Source: Streptomyces antibioticus (GTDB lineage Bacteria; Actinomycetota; Actinomycetes; Streptomycetales; Streptomycetaceae). From it: a DNA stretch of 64,000 nt. The number at the start of each line of letters is the position of its first letter. Position 1 is the first letter of the stretch. The stretch lies in assembly GCF_002019855.1 (NCBI RefSeq), contig NZ_CM007717.1:7325750-7389749 (forward strand), given 5' to 3'. The notes below the pieces were generated by a model. It made no database searches. It saw nothing but the letters and a program-made list of their open reading frames with translations, and was not told the DNA's origin. The position numbers were made by a program, and so were the translations under genes. Below are positions 51,160 to 60,898 of the stretch, piece after piece.

Positions 51160-54100
51160 ATGAGTGCCACCGTGGCGAGTACCTCGGCCAAGGGCGGTAC
51201 GGGTCCGGGTGCCCGGTCCGCGGGGCGGCTGCTGAGCCGTGTGCCGCAAGGCTTCGCGGTGTTCTTCGGCGCCCTCGGCCTGCTGTGCGTCCTGCTCGCC
51301 CTCTTCCCGCCGCTGCGCCGGCTGCTGCGCCCGGTCGTCCGCTTTCTCGACCTGGTGATCGTGCCGGTCAGCGCCAACCTCGCCTACGCCGTCTTCCTCT
51401 TCCTGCTGGCCGCCGCCACCGCCGCCCGCAAGAAGATCGCCTGGTGGCTGGTGGTGGTCTACCTCGGCCTGGTCGTCCTCACCGACCTCGCGGGGGTGGC
51501 CGTCGGCCTGTACGCCGCGTCGCTCCCCTCGCTCGTGGTCTGCGCCCTCGCCCTGGCCCTGCTGGTCGTCGCCCGCGGGGAGTTCTACGCCGTCTCCCGC
51601 AAGGGCGCGGTCCGCCGCGCGCTGCTCGTGCTGGCCGCCGGGCTCGCCCTCGCGATCCTCGTCGGCTGGGGACTGGTCGCCCTGTTCCCCGGCACCCTGC
51701 CCGCGGGACAGCGGCTCGGCTGGGCCGCCAACCGGGTCCTCGGCGGACTGGTCTCACCCGGCTCCTTCGACGGCCGGCCCCCGCACGCCCTCTACTTCCT
51801 GCTCGGCCTCTTCGGCGCCCTCGCCCTGCTCAACGCCGCCGCCACCCTGTTCCGTTCCCAGCGCATGGAAGCCGCCCTGCACGGCGACGAGGAGTCCCGC
51901 ATCCGCGCCCTGCTGAGGACCTACGGCGGTCAGGACTCCCTCGGCTACTTCGCCACCCGGCGCGACAAGGCCGCCTCTTCTCGCCCAGCGGCAAGGCCGC
52001 CGTCACCTACCGCGTCGAGGCCGGCGTCTGCCTGGCCGGCGGCGACCCCGTCGGCGACCGCGAGGCATGGCCGCACGCCATCGCCGTATGGCTGGACGCC
52101 GCCCGCCGGCACGCCTGGCAGCCCGCCGTCATGGGCGCCTCCGAGGACGGCGCCCGCGCCTACGCCCGCTCCGGCCTCGGCGCCCTGCAACTCGGCGACG
52201 AGGCGATCCTGCACGTGGCCTCCTTCGACCTCTCCGGCCGCGACATGCGCGTCACCCGCCAGGCCGTCAACCGCGTCCGCCGCACCGGCGCGAGCTGCCG
52301 GGTCCGCCGCCACTCCACCCTCACCGACCAGGAGATGGAGGAGATCGTCGACCGCGCCGACGCCTGGCGCGACACCGAGACCGAACGCGGCTTCTCCATG
52401 GCCCTGGACCGGCTCGGCGACCCCGCCGACGGCGACTGCCTCCTCGTCGAGGCCCTCGACGGCGACGGCCGCCTCCTCGCCCTGCTCTCCTTCGTGCCCT
52501 GGGGCACCGAGGGCATCTCGCTGGACCTGATGCGCCGCGACCGCGAGGCACCCAACGGCGTCATGGAGTTCATGGTCGCCGACCTGTGCGCCGCCGCGCC
52601 CAAGCTCGGCGTCCGCCGGATCTCCCTGAACTTCGCCGTCTTCCGCTCGGTCTTCGAGGAGGGCGCCCGCATCGGCGCCGGACCCGTGCTGCGGCTGTGG
52701 CGCAGACTGCTCCTCTTCCTCTCCCGCTGGTGGCAGCTCGAAGCCCTGTACCGCTCCAACGCCAAGTACCGCCCCGAGTGGTACCCCCGCTTCCTCTGCT
52801 ACGGCGACGCCGGCTCCCTGGCCCGGGTGGGCCTGGCCTCCGGCATCGCCGAGGGCTTCGTCTCCGTGCCCTCCCTGCGCACCCTGTGGGGCCGGCGGAG
52901 CCCGAAGGCCGGGCCCCCGCCCGCCGGAACCGAGGGACTGCCGCCGTCCGCGGAACTCGGCCTCGACGGAGGGGACGAGACCGGGACCGGCGGGGCGGAC
53001 GCGGGCCTGCCCGAACAGGTCCGCGTCCGCCGCCACACCCTCGAACGGCTGCGCGCGCGGGGCACCGACCCCTATCCGGTCGGCGTCCCGGCGCGCACCC
53101 ACGCCCTCGCCGACGTCCGCACCGGCGACACGGCCACCGTGGCAGGACGGATCATGCGGGTCCGGGACTTCGGCGGCATCGTCTTCGTGACCCTGCGCGA
53201 CTGGTCCGCCGACCACCAGCTCGCCCTCACCCGCGAGGCGCTCGGCACCTTCCGCGCCGACACCGACCTCGGCGACCACATCCTCGTCACCGGCACCGAG
53301 GGCACCAGCGACCGCGGCGAACCGACCCTCTTCGTCACCTCCTGGCAGCTCACCGCCAAATGCCTGCGCCCCCTGCCCGACAAACGGCGCGGCCTGACCG
53401 ACCCCGAGACGAAGGTCCGGATGCGCTATCTCGACCTCGCCTCCAGCCCCGCCGCCCGCGAGGTGATCCGCGCCCGCTCCACCGCCGTCCAGGCCCTGCG
53501 CCAGGGCCTGCTCACGCGCGGCTACCTGGAGGTCGAGACACCGATGCTCCAGCAGATCCACGGCGGCGCCAACGCCCGCCCCTTCACCACCCACATCAAC
53601 GCCTACGACCTCGACCTCTATCTGCGGATCGCCCCCGAGCTGTACCTCAAGCGGCTCTGCGTCGGCGGCCTGGAGAAGGTCTTCGAACTGGGCCGCACCT
53701 TCCGCAACGAGGGCGTCTCCTACAAGCACAACCCCGAGTTCACGATGCTGGAGGCGTACCAGGCGTACGCCGACTACGACGTCATGCTCACCCTCGCCCG
53801 CGAACTCGTCCAGGGCGCCGCCACCGCCGCCTACGGCGCCCCGCTCGCCCACAAGGACGGCGAGGAGTACGACATCTCGGGGGAGTGGCCGGTGCGCACG
53901 GTCTACGGCGCGATCTCCGACGCCCTCGGCGAGAGCGTCGACGCCGACACCCACCTCACCGTCCTCCAGCGCCACTGCGACCGGGCCGGCGTCCCGTACA
54001 CCCCGGACGACGGGCGTGGCGACGTCGTCCTGGAGATGTACGAACGGCTCGTGGAGGAACGCACCCGCCTCCCCACCTTCTACAAGGACTTCCCCACCGA

Positions 54101-54425
54101 CGTCTCCCCGCTGACCCGGCAGCACCGCACCGACCCGCGGCTCGCCGAACGCTGGGACCTGGTGGCCTTCGGCACCGAACTGGGCACCGCCTACTCCGAA
54201 CTGACGGACCCGCTGGAACAGCGCCGCCGGCTCACCGCACAGTCCCTGCTCGCCGCCGGCGGCGACCCCGAGGCCATGGAACTCGACGAGGACTTCCTCG
54301 ACGCCCTCGAATACGCCATGCCCCCCACCGGCGGCCTCGGCATCGGCGTGGACCGCCTCATCATGTTCCTCACCGGCCTGACCATCCGCGAGACCCTGCC
54401 GTTCCCGCTGGTCCGCCGCCGCTGA
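51160..54425 (+). pseudogene. lysX: LysX: lysyl-phosphatidylglycerol synthetase/lysyl-tRNA synthetase, with apparent 1-bp deletion
   Basis: This bifunctional protein charges tRNA with lysine and transfers it to phosphatidylglycerol, giving resistance to cationic peptides. Frame 1 from ATG 51160 encodes the membrane part (about six spans) up to YFATRRDKA. The catalytic remainder is in another frame: SPSGKAAVTYRVEAG (DUF2156), TVAGRIMRVRDFGGI (OB fold), RTFRNEGVSYKHNPEFTMLE (motif 2) and GLGIGVDRLIMF (motif 3). The shift lies at about 51970-51976, where GCCGCCTCTTC replaces an expected GCC-GTC-CTC-TTC; one missing base explains it. Total length (~1,088 aa) fits LysX. It could be a true inactivating mutation or a sequence error. 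Confidence 0.88.
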
Positions 54426-54534
54426 CACGGATCCGCGCCCGCCGCCACCGGCCTGCGCCCGCCCGGGTGGAATCGTGCCGCCGGACCGGTGTCGCTGTGG
54501 TGCGTCGGGGCCGCGACGGGCGACTGATGTCTTC

Positions 54535-55374
54535 ATGAAGAAGGATCAGTTGTTCACGCGGCGCCGCGTGTTGCTCGCCGGCGCCACCGCCGTCGGAGCG
54601 GCCGGCACGGCCGGACTGCTCGCGTGGGGCTCGGGCGACAAGCCGGTCCGAGCCGCCGCCCCGGCCGCCGGCGCCCCCGCCCGCGGCGTCCCGCTGAAGC
54701 CCTCCGCCTACCGCCTCCAGCCGCTGACCGGATACGGTCCACCGCGCACCGCGCCCGGCCGCACCCCGGTCCGCAGCGAACCCATGCTGAAGATGACCGG
54801 CCGCGGCCGCACCATGGTCCTCACCTTCGACGACGGCCCGGACCCCCGCTACACCCCCGGAGTCCTCGACACCCTCGCCGAGTACGACGTACGCGCCATG
54901 TTCTTCGTGTGCGGGGAGATGGCCACCGACCACAAGGACCTGCTGGCGCGGATGGCCGACGAAGGGCACGTCGTCGGCAACCACACCTGGTCGCACCCCC
55001 TGCTGACCTCGCTCACCCGCCGTCAGATCCGCTCCGAGATGACCCGCACCAGCGAGGTCATCGAGGACGGCTACGGCGAGCCCCCGCGCTGGTTCCGCGC
55101 CCCCTACGGCGCCTGGAACCGCACCACCTTCCAGCTCGGCGCCGAACTCGGCATGGAACCCCTGGCCTGGACCGTCGACACCCTCGACTGGACCGCCCCC
55201 GGCACCGGCACCATCGTCTCCCGCGTCCAGGACGGCGCCGGACCCGGCGTCGTGGTGCTCTCCCACGACGCCGGCGGCGACCGCTCCCAGAGCGTCGCCG
55301 CCCTGCGCCGCTATCTGCCCCGGCTCCTCGACTCCGGCTACCACATCACCGTGCCGCGCCGGCAGTACACCTAG
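54535..55374 (+). CDS. Secreted polysaccharide deacetylase
   Basis: A 279-aa NodB-domain enzyme removing acetyl groups from cell-wall or extracellular polysaccharide. The Tat-like signal TRRRVLLAGATAV lies at the N-terminus. NodB motifs are TFDDGPD (catalytic Asp and metal Asp), HTWSHP (metal His pair) and RAPYG. It lies 110 bp after lysX and next to a sortase, fitting an envelope-modification cluster. Confidence 0.93.
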   Translation: MKKDQLFTRRRVLLAGATAVGAAGTAGLLAWGSGDKPVRAAAPAAGAPARGVPLKPSAYRLQPLTGYGPPRTAPGRTPVRSEPMLKMTGRGRTMVLTFDDGPDPRYTPGVLDTLAEYDVRAMFFVCGEMATDHKDLLARMADEGHVVGNHTWSHPLLTSLTRRQIRSEMTRTSEVIEDGYGEPPRWFRAPYGAWNRTTFQLGAELGMEPLAWTVDTLDWTAPGTGTIVSRVQDGAGPGVVVLSHDAGGDRSQSVAALRRYLPRLLDSGYHITVPRRQYT

Positions 55375-55405
55375 CCACCGCGGCCCCCCGCCCGGCCGGG
55401 GTCCG

Positions 55406-56080
55406 TCAGCGGACCTCGGCCAGGCGGGCGAAGGCGACCACGTTGCCGTCGTAGCCGTTCGCCTTGGAGAAACCGCCGCCGCAGGTGATCACCCGGAGTT
55501 CCGGGGTGCCCTTGGAGGCGTAGACGCGGTCACCGGGAAAGTCGTTCTTCGCGAAGACCTCGATGCCGTAGATCTCGAAGACGGCCGTCTTTCCGTCCTG
55601 CCGCACCACCTCGACGCGATTGCCCTTCTTCAGGGCCCCGAGTCCGTAGAACACGGCGGGGCCCTGTGTGTTGTCGACATGGCCGACCACGACCGCCGTG
55701 CCCTTCTCGCCGGGTGTCACGCCCCCGGTGAACCAGCCGGCCAGATTCGGGTCCTCCGGCGGCGGCGCGGCCACCCAGCCGTCCGCGTCCAGCCCCACCG
55801 GCATCACCGGCGCGTCGACCTGGATCGCCGGGATCCGCACCCGGTCGGGCATCCCGTACGGCAGCGCGGCCGGCGCCTTGCCGAACACACCCACACCGGT
55901 CCGGCTGTCCGCGGCCGCCGCGGCGGCGGGCTGCGGCGGCCCGATGTCGAATTCCCCCGAGCCGTTGCGGATGAGCGCGAGACCGGTCAGCAGCACCAGC
56001 GCTATCACCCCCCAAGGGGCCCGCTTCCGCTGCTGCCGCTCCTCCTCTTCCGCCGCCTCGGACAGCTCATACGCAGACAT
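55406..56080 (-). CDS. Class F-like sortase
   Basis: A 224-aa transpeptidase that anchors surface proteins. There is one N-terminal span (~25-42), then a sortase barrel starting RIPAIQVDAPVMPVGLDADG. The catalytic His is in VVVGHVDN, the Cys in RVITCGGGF, and an Arg lies in the final FARLAEVR. The GWFTGGVTPGEKGTAVVVGH segment is typical of actinobacterial class F. It is convergent with the deacetylase gene. Confidence 0.9.
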   Translation of the reverse strand: MSAYELSEAAEEEERQQRKRAPWGVIALVLLTGLALIRNGSGEFDIGPPQPAAAAAADSRTGVGVFGKAPAALPYGMPDRVRIPAIQVDAPVMPVGLDADGWVAAPPPEDPNLAGWFTGGVTPGEKGTAVVVGHVDNTQGPAVFYGLGALKKGNRVEVVRQDGKTAVFEIYGIEVFAKNDFPGDRVYASKGTPELRVITCGGGFSKANGYDGNVVAFARLAEVR

Positions 56081-56414
56081 TCGCCAGCCCCTTTCGACAT
56101 GGCCGTCGCCACGTCCTTTCGCGCATACGAGAACGCTAATTCCCCGCACGGAAACCGGCGACGGGGGCGACGGCGAACGGGTGGCGCCCCAGCCGTCCGG
56201 TGCGCCATCCGAGTTGCCGCCCAAAGTTATTTTCTGACGGTCCGTGACCTGCGGCGATATCGCCGCGCACGCTTTTCCCCCGGCGTGTCCGCTCACCAGG
56301 ACGGACCATTCTCGAAATGCGGGCGCGCAGACGGCATCTGAGGGTCGTTCCGGGAGGCGCTTTCTCGCCGACACACCGGGGACGGGCCCCGGGGCGCCTT
56401 CCGCGGAGGAACAC

Positions 56415-56921
56415 ATGCGCAAGCCACGAATCGTGGCGGCCTCGGCGGTCTCGGCCGCCGCGGCCGTCGCTCTCGGCCTGGCCGCCCCGGCGGCCGTCGC
56501 CCGGGACGGCATGACCGCCAACCCGAGGAACGTCGTCGTCCAGCCCAGCGTCATCGCCCGCGGCGGCCAGATCACGGTCAGCGTCGACGGCTGCCCGGCC
56601 GGCGGTCACATGACCTCGAGCGCCTTCCCGCAGTCGAACCTGACCCCCGTCAACGGTGTCGGCCAGTCCGCCAGGGGCACCGCCACCATCAACGACAACG
56701 CCCGCCCGGGTCCCTACGACATCACCGTCTACTGCTCGGGCCAGACGCTGACCGCTCCGGCCGCCTTCACCGTCATCGGCGGTGTCCGCGGCGGCCTCGG
56801 CGGCAGCAGCTCCACCGGCGCCACCCCGACCGACATGGCCATCGGCGGCGGCCTGGTCGCCGCGGCCGCGGCCGGCGGCGCGCTGTTCTGGATGCGCCGC
56901 CGCTCCGAGCGCCGCGCCTGA
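56415..56921 (+). CDS. Secreted surface protein with C-terminal membrane anchor
   Basis: A 168-aa protein with an N-terminal signal peptide ending AVARD. The Ig-like domain contains VVQPSVIARGGQITVSVDGC and a second cysteine in ITVYCSGQ. A Gly/Ser linker, one span (GGLVAAAAAGGALFWM) and a basic end (RRRSERRA) follow. It lacks an LPxTG-like motif, so it is probably membrane-anchored and not a sortase substrate. GGAGGA precedes the ATG. It is related to the convergent gene at 56991-57521. Confidence 0.85.
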   Translation: MRKPRIVAASAVSAAAAVALGLAAPAAVARDGMTANPRNVVVQPSVIARGGQITVSVDGCPAGGHMTSSAFPQSNLTPVNGVGQSARGTATINDNARPGPYDITVYCSGQTLTAPAAFTVIGGVRGGLGGSSSTGATPTDMAIGGGLVAAAAAGGALFWMRRRSERRA

Positions 56922-56934
56922 GCGGTGTGCCCTC

Positions 56935-56970
56935 CTTCGCCCCGGAGACCTCCGTGTCTCCGGGGCGAAG
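56935..56970. terminator. Bidirectional terminator hairpin
   Basis: A perfect 15-bp stem (CTTCGCCCCGGAGAC with its complement) and 6-nt loop lies between two convergent surface-protein genes. Confidence 0.85.
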
Positions 56971-56990
56971 CCCTTGCGTCCCACCGGCCG

Positions 56991-57521
56991 TCAGCCGGCG
57001 TCCTCGCCGGTGCGGCGGCGCGAGAAGTGGTACGCGGCACCGAGGGCGCCCGCGATCAGCGCGGCCCCCAGACCGATCTCCTTCAGATCGAACCCGCCGA
57101 AACTCCCGCCCTCACCGGCGTGCACCCCGTGGTACGACGGATACGGCAGCGGACTCGGCCGCCCCGAGGCGATCGTCAGATCCTTGACGGCGCTCAGCCC
57201 GCCGCAACTGAACGTCACCCGGTACGACGCCCCCGGCTTGGCGTCCCAGTCCACCTCGGCCGCCGCCGAGGACGATCCGCGCGGAATGGTGACCGCGTCG
57301 AACACCCCCGACGACACCGTCACATGACTTCTGCACCCGGTGACCTCGCGGTCCACCCGGAGGCTGACCTGCCCGCCCGGCTCCACCAGGGACGGCACCA
57401 CGCTGTAGCCCGTGGACATGACGTAGTGGTCGTCGTCGCCGATCGCGACGGCGGCCGGGGCGGAGAGGGTCAGGGCGGTCACGCCCAGCAGTGCGGCCGA
57501 AGCGACGCGTATCGCGGACAT
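56991..57521 (-). CDS. Secreted surface protein with C-terminal membrane anchor, paralogue of the neighbour
   Basis: A 176-aa protein with a signal peptide ending AVAIG. Its domain pattern YSVVPSLVEPGGQVSLRVDR plus a Cys pair (GCRSHV, TFSCGG) parallels that of the 56415-56921 protein. A C-terminal span (GLGAALIAGALGAAYHF) is followed by SRRRTGEDAG. The two are convergent around a shared terminator and probably arose by inverted duplication. The role is unknown; the nearby sortase and deacetylase suggest envelope work. Confidence 0.85.
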   Translation of the reverse strand: MSAIRVASAALLGVTALTLSAPAAVAIGDDDHYVMSTGYSVVPSLVEPGGQVSLRVDREVTGCRSHVTVSSGVFDAVTIPRGSSSAAAEVDWDAKPGASYRVTFSCGGLSAVKDLTIASGRPSPLPYPSYHGVHAGEGGSFGGFDLKEIGLGAALIAGALGAAYHFSRRRTGEDAG

Positions 57522-57731
57522 GGTGGAACCTCCGGTACCCGAGGAGCGGCGACGGACCTGTTCCGTTCGCGCCGGAAATGCACCTCGATGACCGAAACGC
57601 TAGGAACAGGTGTGCGTCGGCGCGATCGGTGTCGCGCGAATGGGGCACGCGTGTGGGCCGCCCAGGGGACGAACGCTGCTGCGTCCGGGGGACGGTGACG
57701 GCGTGGCGCCGCCGTTCCCCGGACCGTCCCC

Positions 57732-58499
57732 TCACTTCTGCGACACCCCGGGGAAGTGGTGCAGGAAGGGTTCCGCGGAGGCGGTGACCCCCCGGCTGTA
57801 GGGCGCGTCGAAGTCCCAGATGAGGAACAGCAGGAACGCGATCAGCGCCGAGAACAGCCCGGCCAGCACGAGTTCTCTGGTGGTGCGCCGGATCTGGAGG
57901 GCGAAGACCATGCCGATCGTGATGGCCGCCCCGGCCAGCAGCCCGAACCACACCACCCCGGGCATGGTCGCCCCGGTCGAGCCGGCCCGGGCGTTGCGCG
58001 CCTGGTCGGCCGTGGCCATCTGGTCCAGCAGGGGCTGGTACGCCTGCGCCTGGAAATCGTCCGCGGGCTCGTAGTCGGTGACGTCCTCGCGCAGCCGCAT
58101 CAGGAGTTCGTCCCCGCGCTCGGTGACCTCCCCCTTGTCGGCCATCGCCTGCCACTCGACGGTGACGACATGTCCGACGTAGGCGTTGACATCCGCCCGA
58201 ATGCGGTCACGGACGTCGGGCGGATAGACCCGCACCCGCTCCGAGATCTCGTGCAGCGCCTGGGCCTCGGTCTGGACGTGGTCCTCCGCGACCCCGCGCG
58301 CCTCCCAGACCCCGGCGATGGCCAGGCCCAGGACGATGGCGTACACCACACCGATCCACATCGTCATGTACTCGATGACGTCCGGGGTCTCGGAGGGATC
58401 CTCGTCCTCGGCCGCCGTCCGGTGCCGTACGAGGGTCACGGCGATCACCACCGCGCAGGCGGCGAGCATCGCGAAGGTAAGAACAAGCCATTCCGGCAA
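57732..58499 (-). CDS. DUF4239-family membrane protein
   Basis: A 255-aa protein with about four spans, two at each end (EWLVLTFAMLAACAVVIAV and MWIGVVYAIVLGLAIAG; then WFGLLAGAAITIGMVFAL and LFSALIAFLLFLIW), around a helical cytoplasmic or extracellular middle. VWEARGVAEDHVQTEAQALH is typical of DUF4239. The function is unknown. The start is TTG 58499 with GGAGG just upstream; no better start is in frame. Confidence 0.85.
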   Translation of the reverse strand: MPEWLVLTFAMLAACAVVIAVTLVRHRTAAEDEDPSETPDVIEYMTMWIGVVYAIVLGLAIAGVWEARGVAEDHVQTEAQALHEISERVRVYPPDVRDRIRADVNAYVGHVVTVEWQAMADKGEVTERGDELLMRLREDVTDYEPADDFQAQAYQPLLDQMATADQARNARAGSTGATMPGVVWFGLLAGAAITIGMVFALQIRRTTRELVLAGLFSALIAFLLFLIWDFDAPYSRGVTASAEPFLHHFPGVSQK

Positions 58500-58721
58500 G
58501 AGGGGCCTCCTGGGGGCCAGGGTCTTTCTTTCGGATCTGGCCGGCTTCGAGCGACGGTGTCGTCTCGGCGGGCCCGAGCGGGGTCTGGTGCGTGTAGCTG
58601 CAAGGCGGAGGAGGGCGGCAACGCGGAGCGTTGACAACCGACGACAACGCGGCTGGGGGTCCCCCCTCTGGGGGAGTGCGTGCCAGGGCCCGCGACCCCG
58701 GCAAGATCCGCAAGAGAGGCC

Positions 58722-59390
58722 CTAGCGGGGGCGCAGTGCGGCGACGGCGATCAGGGCGGGGACGGTGATGAGGAGGACGTAGGTGACGGGGGACTGGCCG
58801 CCGCCGGTCTGCCGCGGGCGGGGCGGGGAGTGGTAGGCCGGGTAGTGCACCGGGGTCGCCGAAGGCGTGGGCGTGGGTGTCGGTTTGGGCGTGGGGCGCG
58901 GTTTCGGGGGCGGGGCGGGTTTCGGCGGTGGCGCGGGGGCCGGGGGTGGTGCCGGCCGGGGTGCCGCGCGGGGGGCAGGCGGGGGTGGTGGCGTCGGACG
59001 GAGGGTGGGCCGGGGTTTCGGCGGCGGTGTGGGTGTCGGCGTGGGCTCGGGGGGCGGCGGCGTGGGCTTCGGCGGGGGCGGAGGGGGTGGAGGCGGCGGT
59101 GGAGGGGGTGGAGGCGGTGGCGGGGTCGGTTCAGGGGGCGGCGGGCACACCGGGGGCGTCGGCTTCTTCGGCCAACCCGGGCCGCCCGAGCCGGTCCAGG
59201 CGCTCGCGCCGCCCGTCGTGGAGCTGCCGGCGACGGCCACCGCCTCGGTGCCGTCCGGCCCCGTCGAGGCCCAGGCGCACGCGTCGGCCACGGCCACCCC
59301 GGCCGGTACCGCCGCGAGCAGCAGAAGGGCGGTCACCAGGGCCGACACCCGGGCGGCGACGGCGGTTCGGGTCGGTTCGGGTCGATGCAC
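58722..59390 (-). CDS. Secreted proline-rich protein with C-terminal membrane span
   Basis: About 222 aa if GTG 59390 is the start, which is weakly supported. A signal peptide ends VADAC. A short Gly/Ser region is followed by ~100 residues of proline runs and P-T-P repeats, then HYPAYHSPPRPRQTGGG and a final span (VTYVLLITVPALIAVAAL). The proline spacer may reach through the wall. A Gly/Val-rich frame on the opposite strand is its shadow. Confidence 0.7.
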   Translation of the reverse strand: MHRPEPTRTAVAARVSALVTALLLLAAVPAGVAVADACAWASTGPDGTEAVAVAGSSTTGGASAWTGSGGPGWPKKPTPPVCPPPPEPTPPPPPPPPPPPPPPPPPPKPTPPPPEPTPTPTPPPKPRPTLRPTPPPPPAPRAAPRPAPPPAPAPPPKPAPPPKPRPTPKPTPTPTPSATPVHYPAYHSPPRPRQTGGGQSPVTYVLLITVPALIAVAALRPR

Positions 59391-59595
59391 GTCGAGATCA
59401 TGCGGCTTTCCGCAGCCCACCACGCCGGGCCCGGGAGGGGATTGCCCCGATCGGGGGAAGTCCGCGCCCAGGGGTTTGGCGGAAAGAATTTCGCGCCGCC
59501 TTTGAACACAACGGGCGCTCGCGTGCGTACCCAGTGCCGTGGGCGGCGCAGCAGGGCGCTGCGACACCCTTAGGACTATCGGGGAGTTGTTGACG

Positions 59596-60579
59596 ATGAA
59601 GACCTCCTGGCGGAGCGCCTCACTCGCGGCGAGTGTGGTGGCCGTGCTGACGCTGGCGACGGCGTGCGGTCAGGAAAGCGGTACGTCCGGCTCGAGCGAG
59701 AACGTGGGCGCGACCGCCCCGGGCTCGATCGCGGGCGTGGGTGCCGGGTCCGGCGTCGGCGCGGGTGTCGGTGCCGGTGTCACGGAGAGCCCGGGCGGCT
59801 CCGACGCGGGTGCCGCGGGCGGCGCGGGCGAACTGGCCATCAGCGCCGCCACCGACCTGGGCAAGATCCTCACCGACGGCAACGGCAAGACGCTCTACCG
59901 CTTCGACTCCGACACCGCCGAACCGCCGAAGTCCAACTGCGACGGCGACTGCGCCACCGCCTGGCCCCCGGTCGCCGCCGACGACGTGACGGCCGGCGAC
60001 GGTATCGACAAGTCGCTGCTCGGCGAGGTGACCCGCTCCGACGGCACCAAGCAGCTCACGGTCGCCGGCTGGCCCGCCTACTACTACGCCAAGGACGCCA
60101 ACGCCGGTGACACCACCGGCCAGGGCGTGGGCAACAAGTGGTTCGCGCTGACCCCCGAGGGCAAGAAGGCCAAGGCGTCCGGCTCGGGCGGCGGCGGTTC
60201 CGAGGCCGGTCTGCCGGGTCTCTCCGTGCGCAACGACCCCAACCTCGGCAAGATCGTCGTCGACAAGAACGGCATGACGGTCTACCGCTTCCTCAAGGAC
60301 AAGGCCTGGCCCGAGCCGGTCTCCAACTGCAACGGCGCCTGCCTGGACAAGTGGCCCGCCGTCGCCCCGGTCGCCACCGACGACACCAAGGGCGTGCAGA
60401 AGAAGGGCCTGATGAGCTTCACCCGCAGCGACGGAATCAAGCAGATGACCGTCAACTGCTCCCCGATCTACACCTTCGCCGGTGACAAGTCGCCCGGTGA
60501 CATCAACGGCCAGGGCGTGGGCGGCCAGTGGTACGCCGTCGCCCCCGACGGAAAGCTGGTCGGCGCCCCGGCGCAGTAA
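59596..60579 (+). CDS. Lipoprotein with two secreted-repeat domains, SCO0930-like
   Basis: A 327-aa lipoprotein (lipobox ATAC) with a Gly/Ala/Val-rich linker and two copies of the Lipoprotein_15 repeat: DLGKILTDGNGKTLYRFDSD and NLGKIVVDKNGMTVYRFLKD. Each is followed by a Cys pair and a WP motif (CDGDCATAWPP, CNGACLDKWPA). In S. coelicolor the equivalent gene SCO0930 lies by rmdA and is linked to development. ATG 59596 follows GGGGAG. Confidence 0.9.
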   Translation: MKTSWRSASLAASVVAVLTLATACGQESGTSGSSENVGATAPGSIAGVGAGSGVGAGVGAGVTESPGGSDAGAAGGAGELAISAATDLGKILTDGNGKTLYRFDSDTAEPPKSNCDGDCATAWPPVAADDVTAGDGIDKSLLGEVTRSDGTKQLTVAGWPAYYYAKDANAGDTTGQGVGNKWFALTPEGKKAKASGSGGGGSEAGLPGLSVRNDPNLGKIVVDKNGMTVYRFLKDKAWPEPVSNCNGACLDKWPAVAPVATDDTKGVQKKGLMSFTRSDGIKQMTVNCSPIYTFAGDKSPGDINGQGVGGQWYAVAPDGKLVGAPAQ

Positions 60580-60629
60580 GAGATCACCTCCCCAGGGCTG
60601 ATCCCCGCAGCCGCCGGCGTCCGACCCCC

Positions 60630-60666
60630 GGTCCGCCCCCTCCGCGCCGCACGGAGGGGGCGGACC
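60630..60666 (+). terminator. Strong hairpin after the lipoprotein gene
   Basis: A perfect 15-bp stem (GGTCCGCCCCCTCCG with its complement) and 7-nt loop lies 50 bp past the stop at 60579. The rest of the 60580-60898 gap shows only TTCGG-rich repeats near 60715-60770 and presumably the promoter for the methyltransferase-rmdA pair. Confidence 0.8.
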
Positions 60667-60898
60667 GCTGTGCTGCGGGCGTCCTCCGTATGCGTAGACT
60701 TTCGCCGCCCTTCCGGCCACTTCGGAACTCTCCGGAATCCTTCGGTGCTTTTCGGGGCCCTTCGGAGGGCGTCAATTCGGCTCGCGCCGCAGGCAGTGAC
60801 CGGGAACGGACGGTCAATTTCCGTTTCGGCTCGCCCCTTTGGCGGGCGATCAGTAGCCTCAGCTCGAACACCGGATCGCCTACGCCTTGGAGAGATAC

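Noticed and set aside
58867..59505. Gly/Val-rich 212-codon plus-strand frame
   Set aside because: It is the complement of the proline-rich secreted protein gene on the minus strand.
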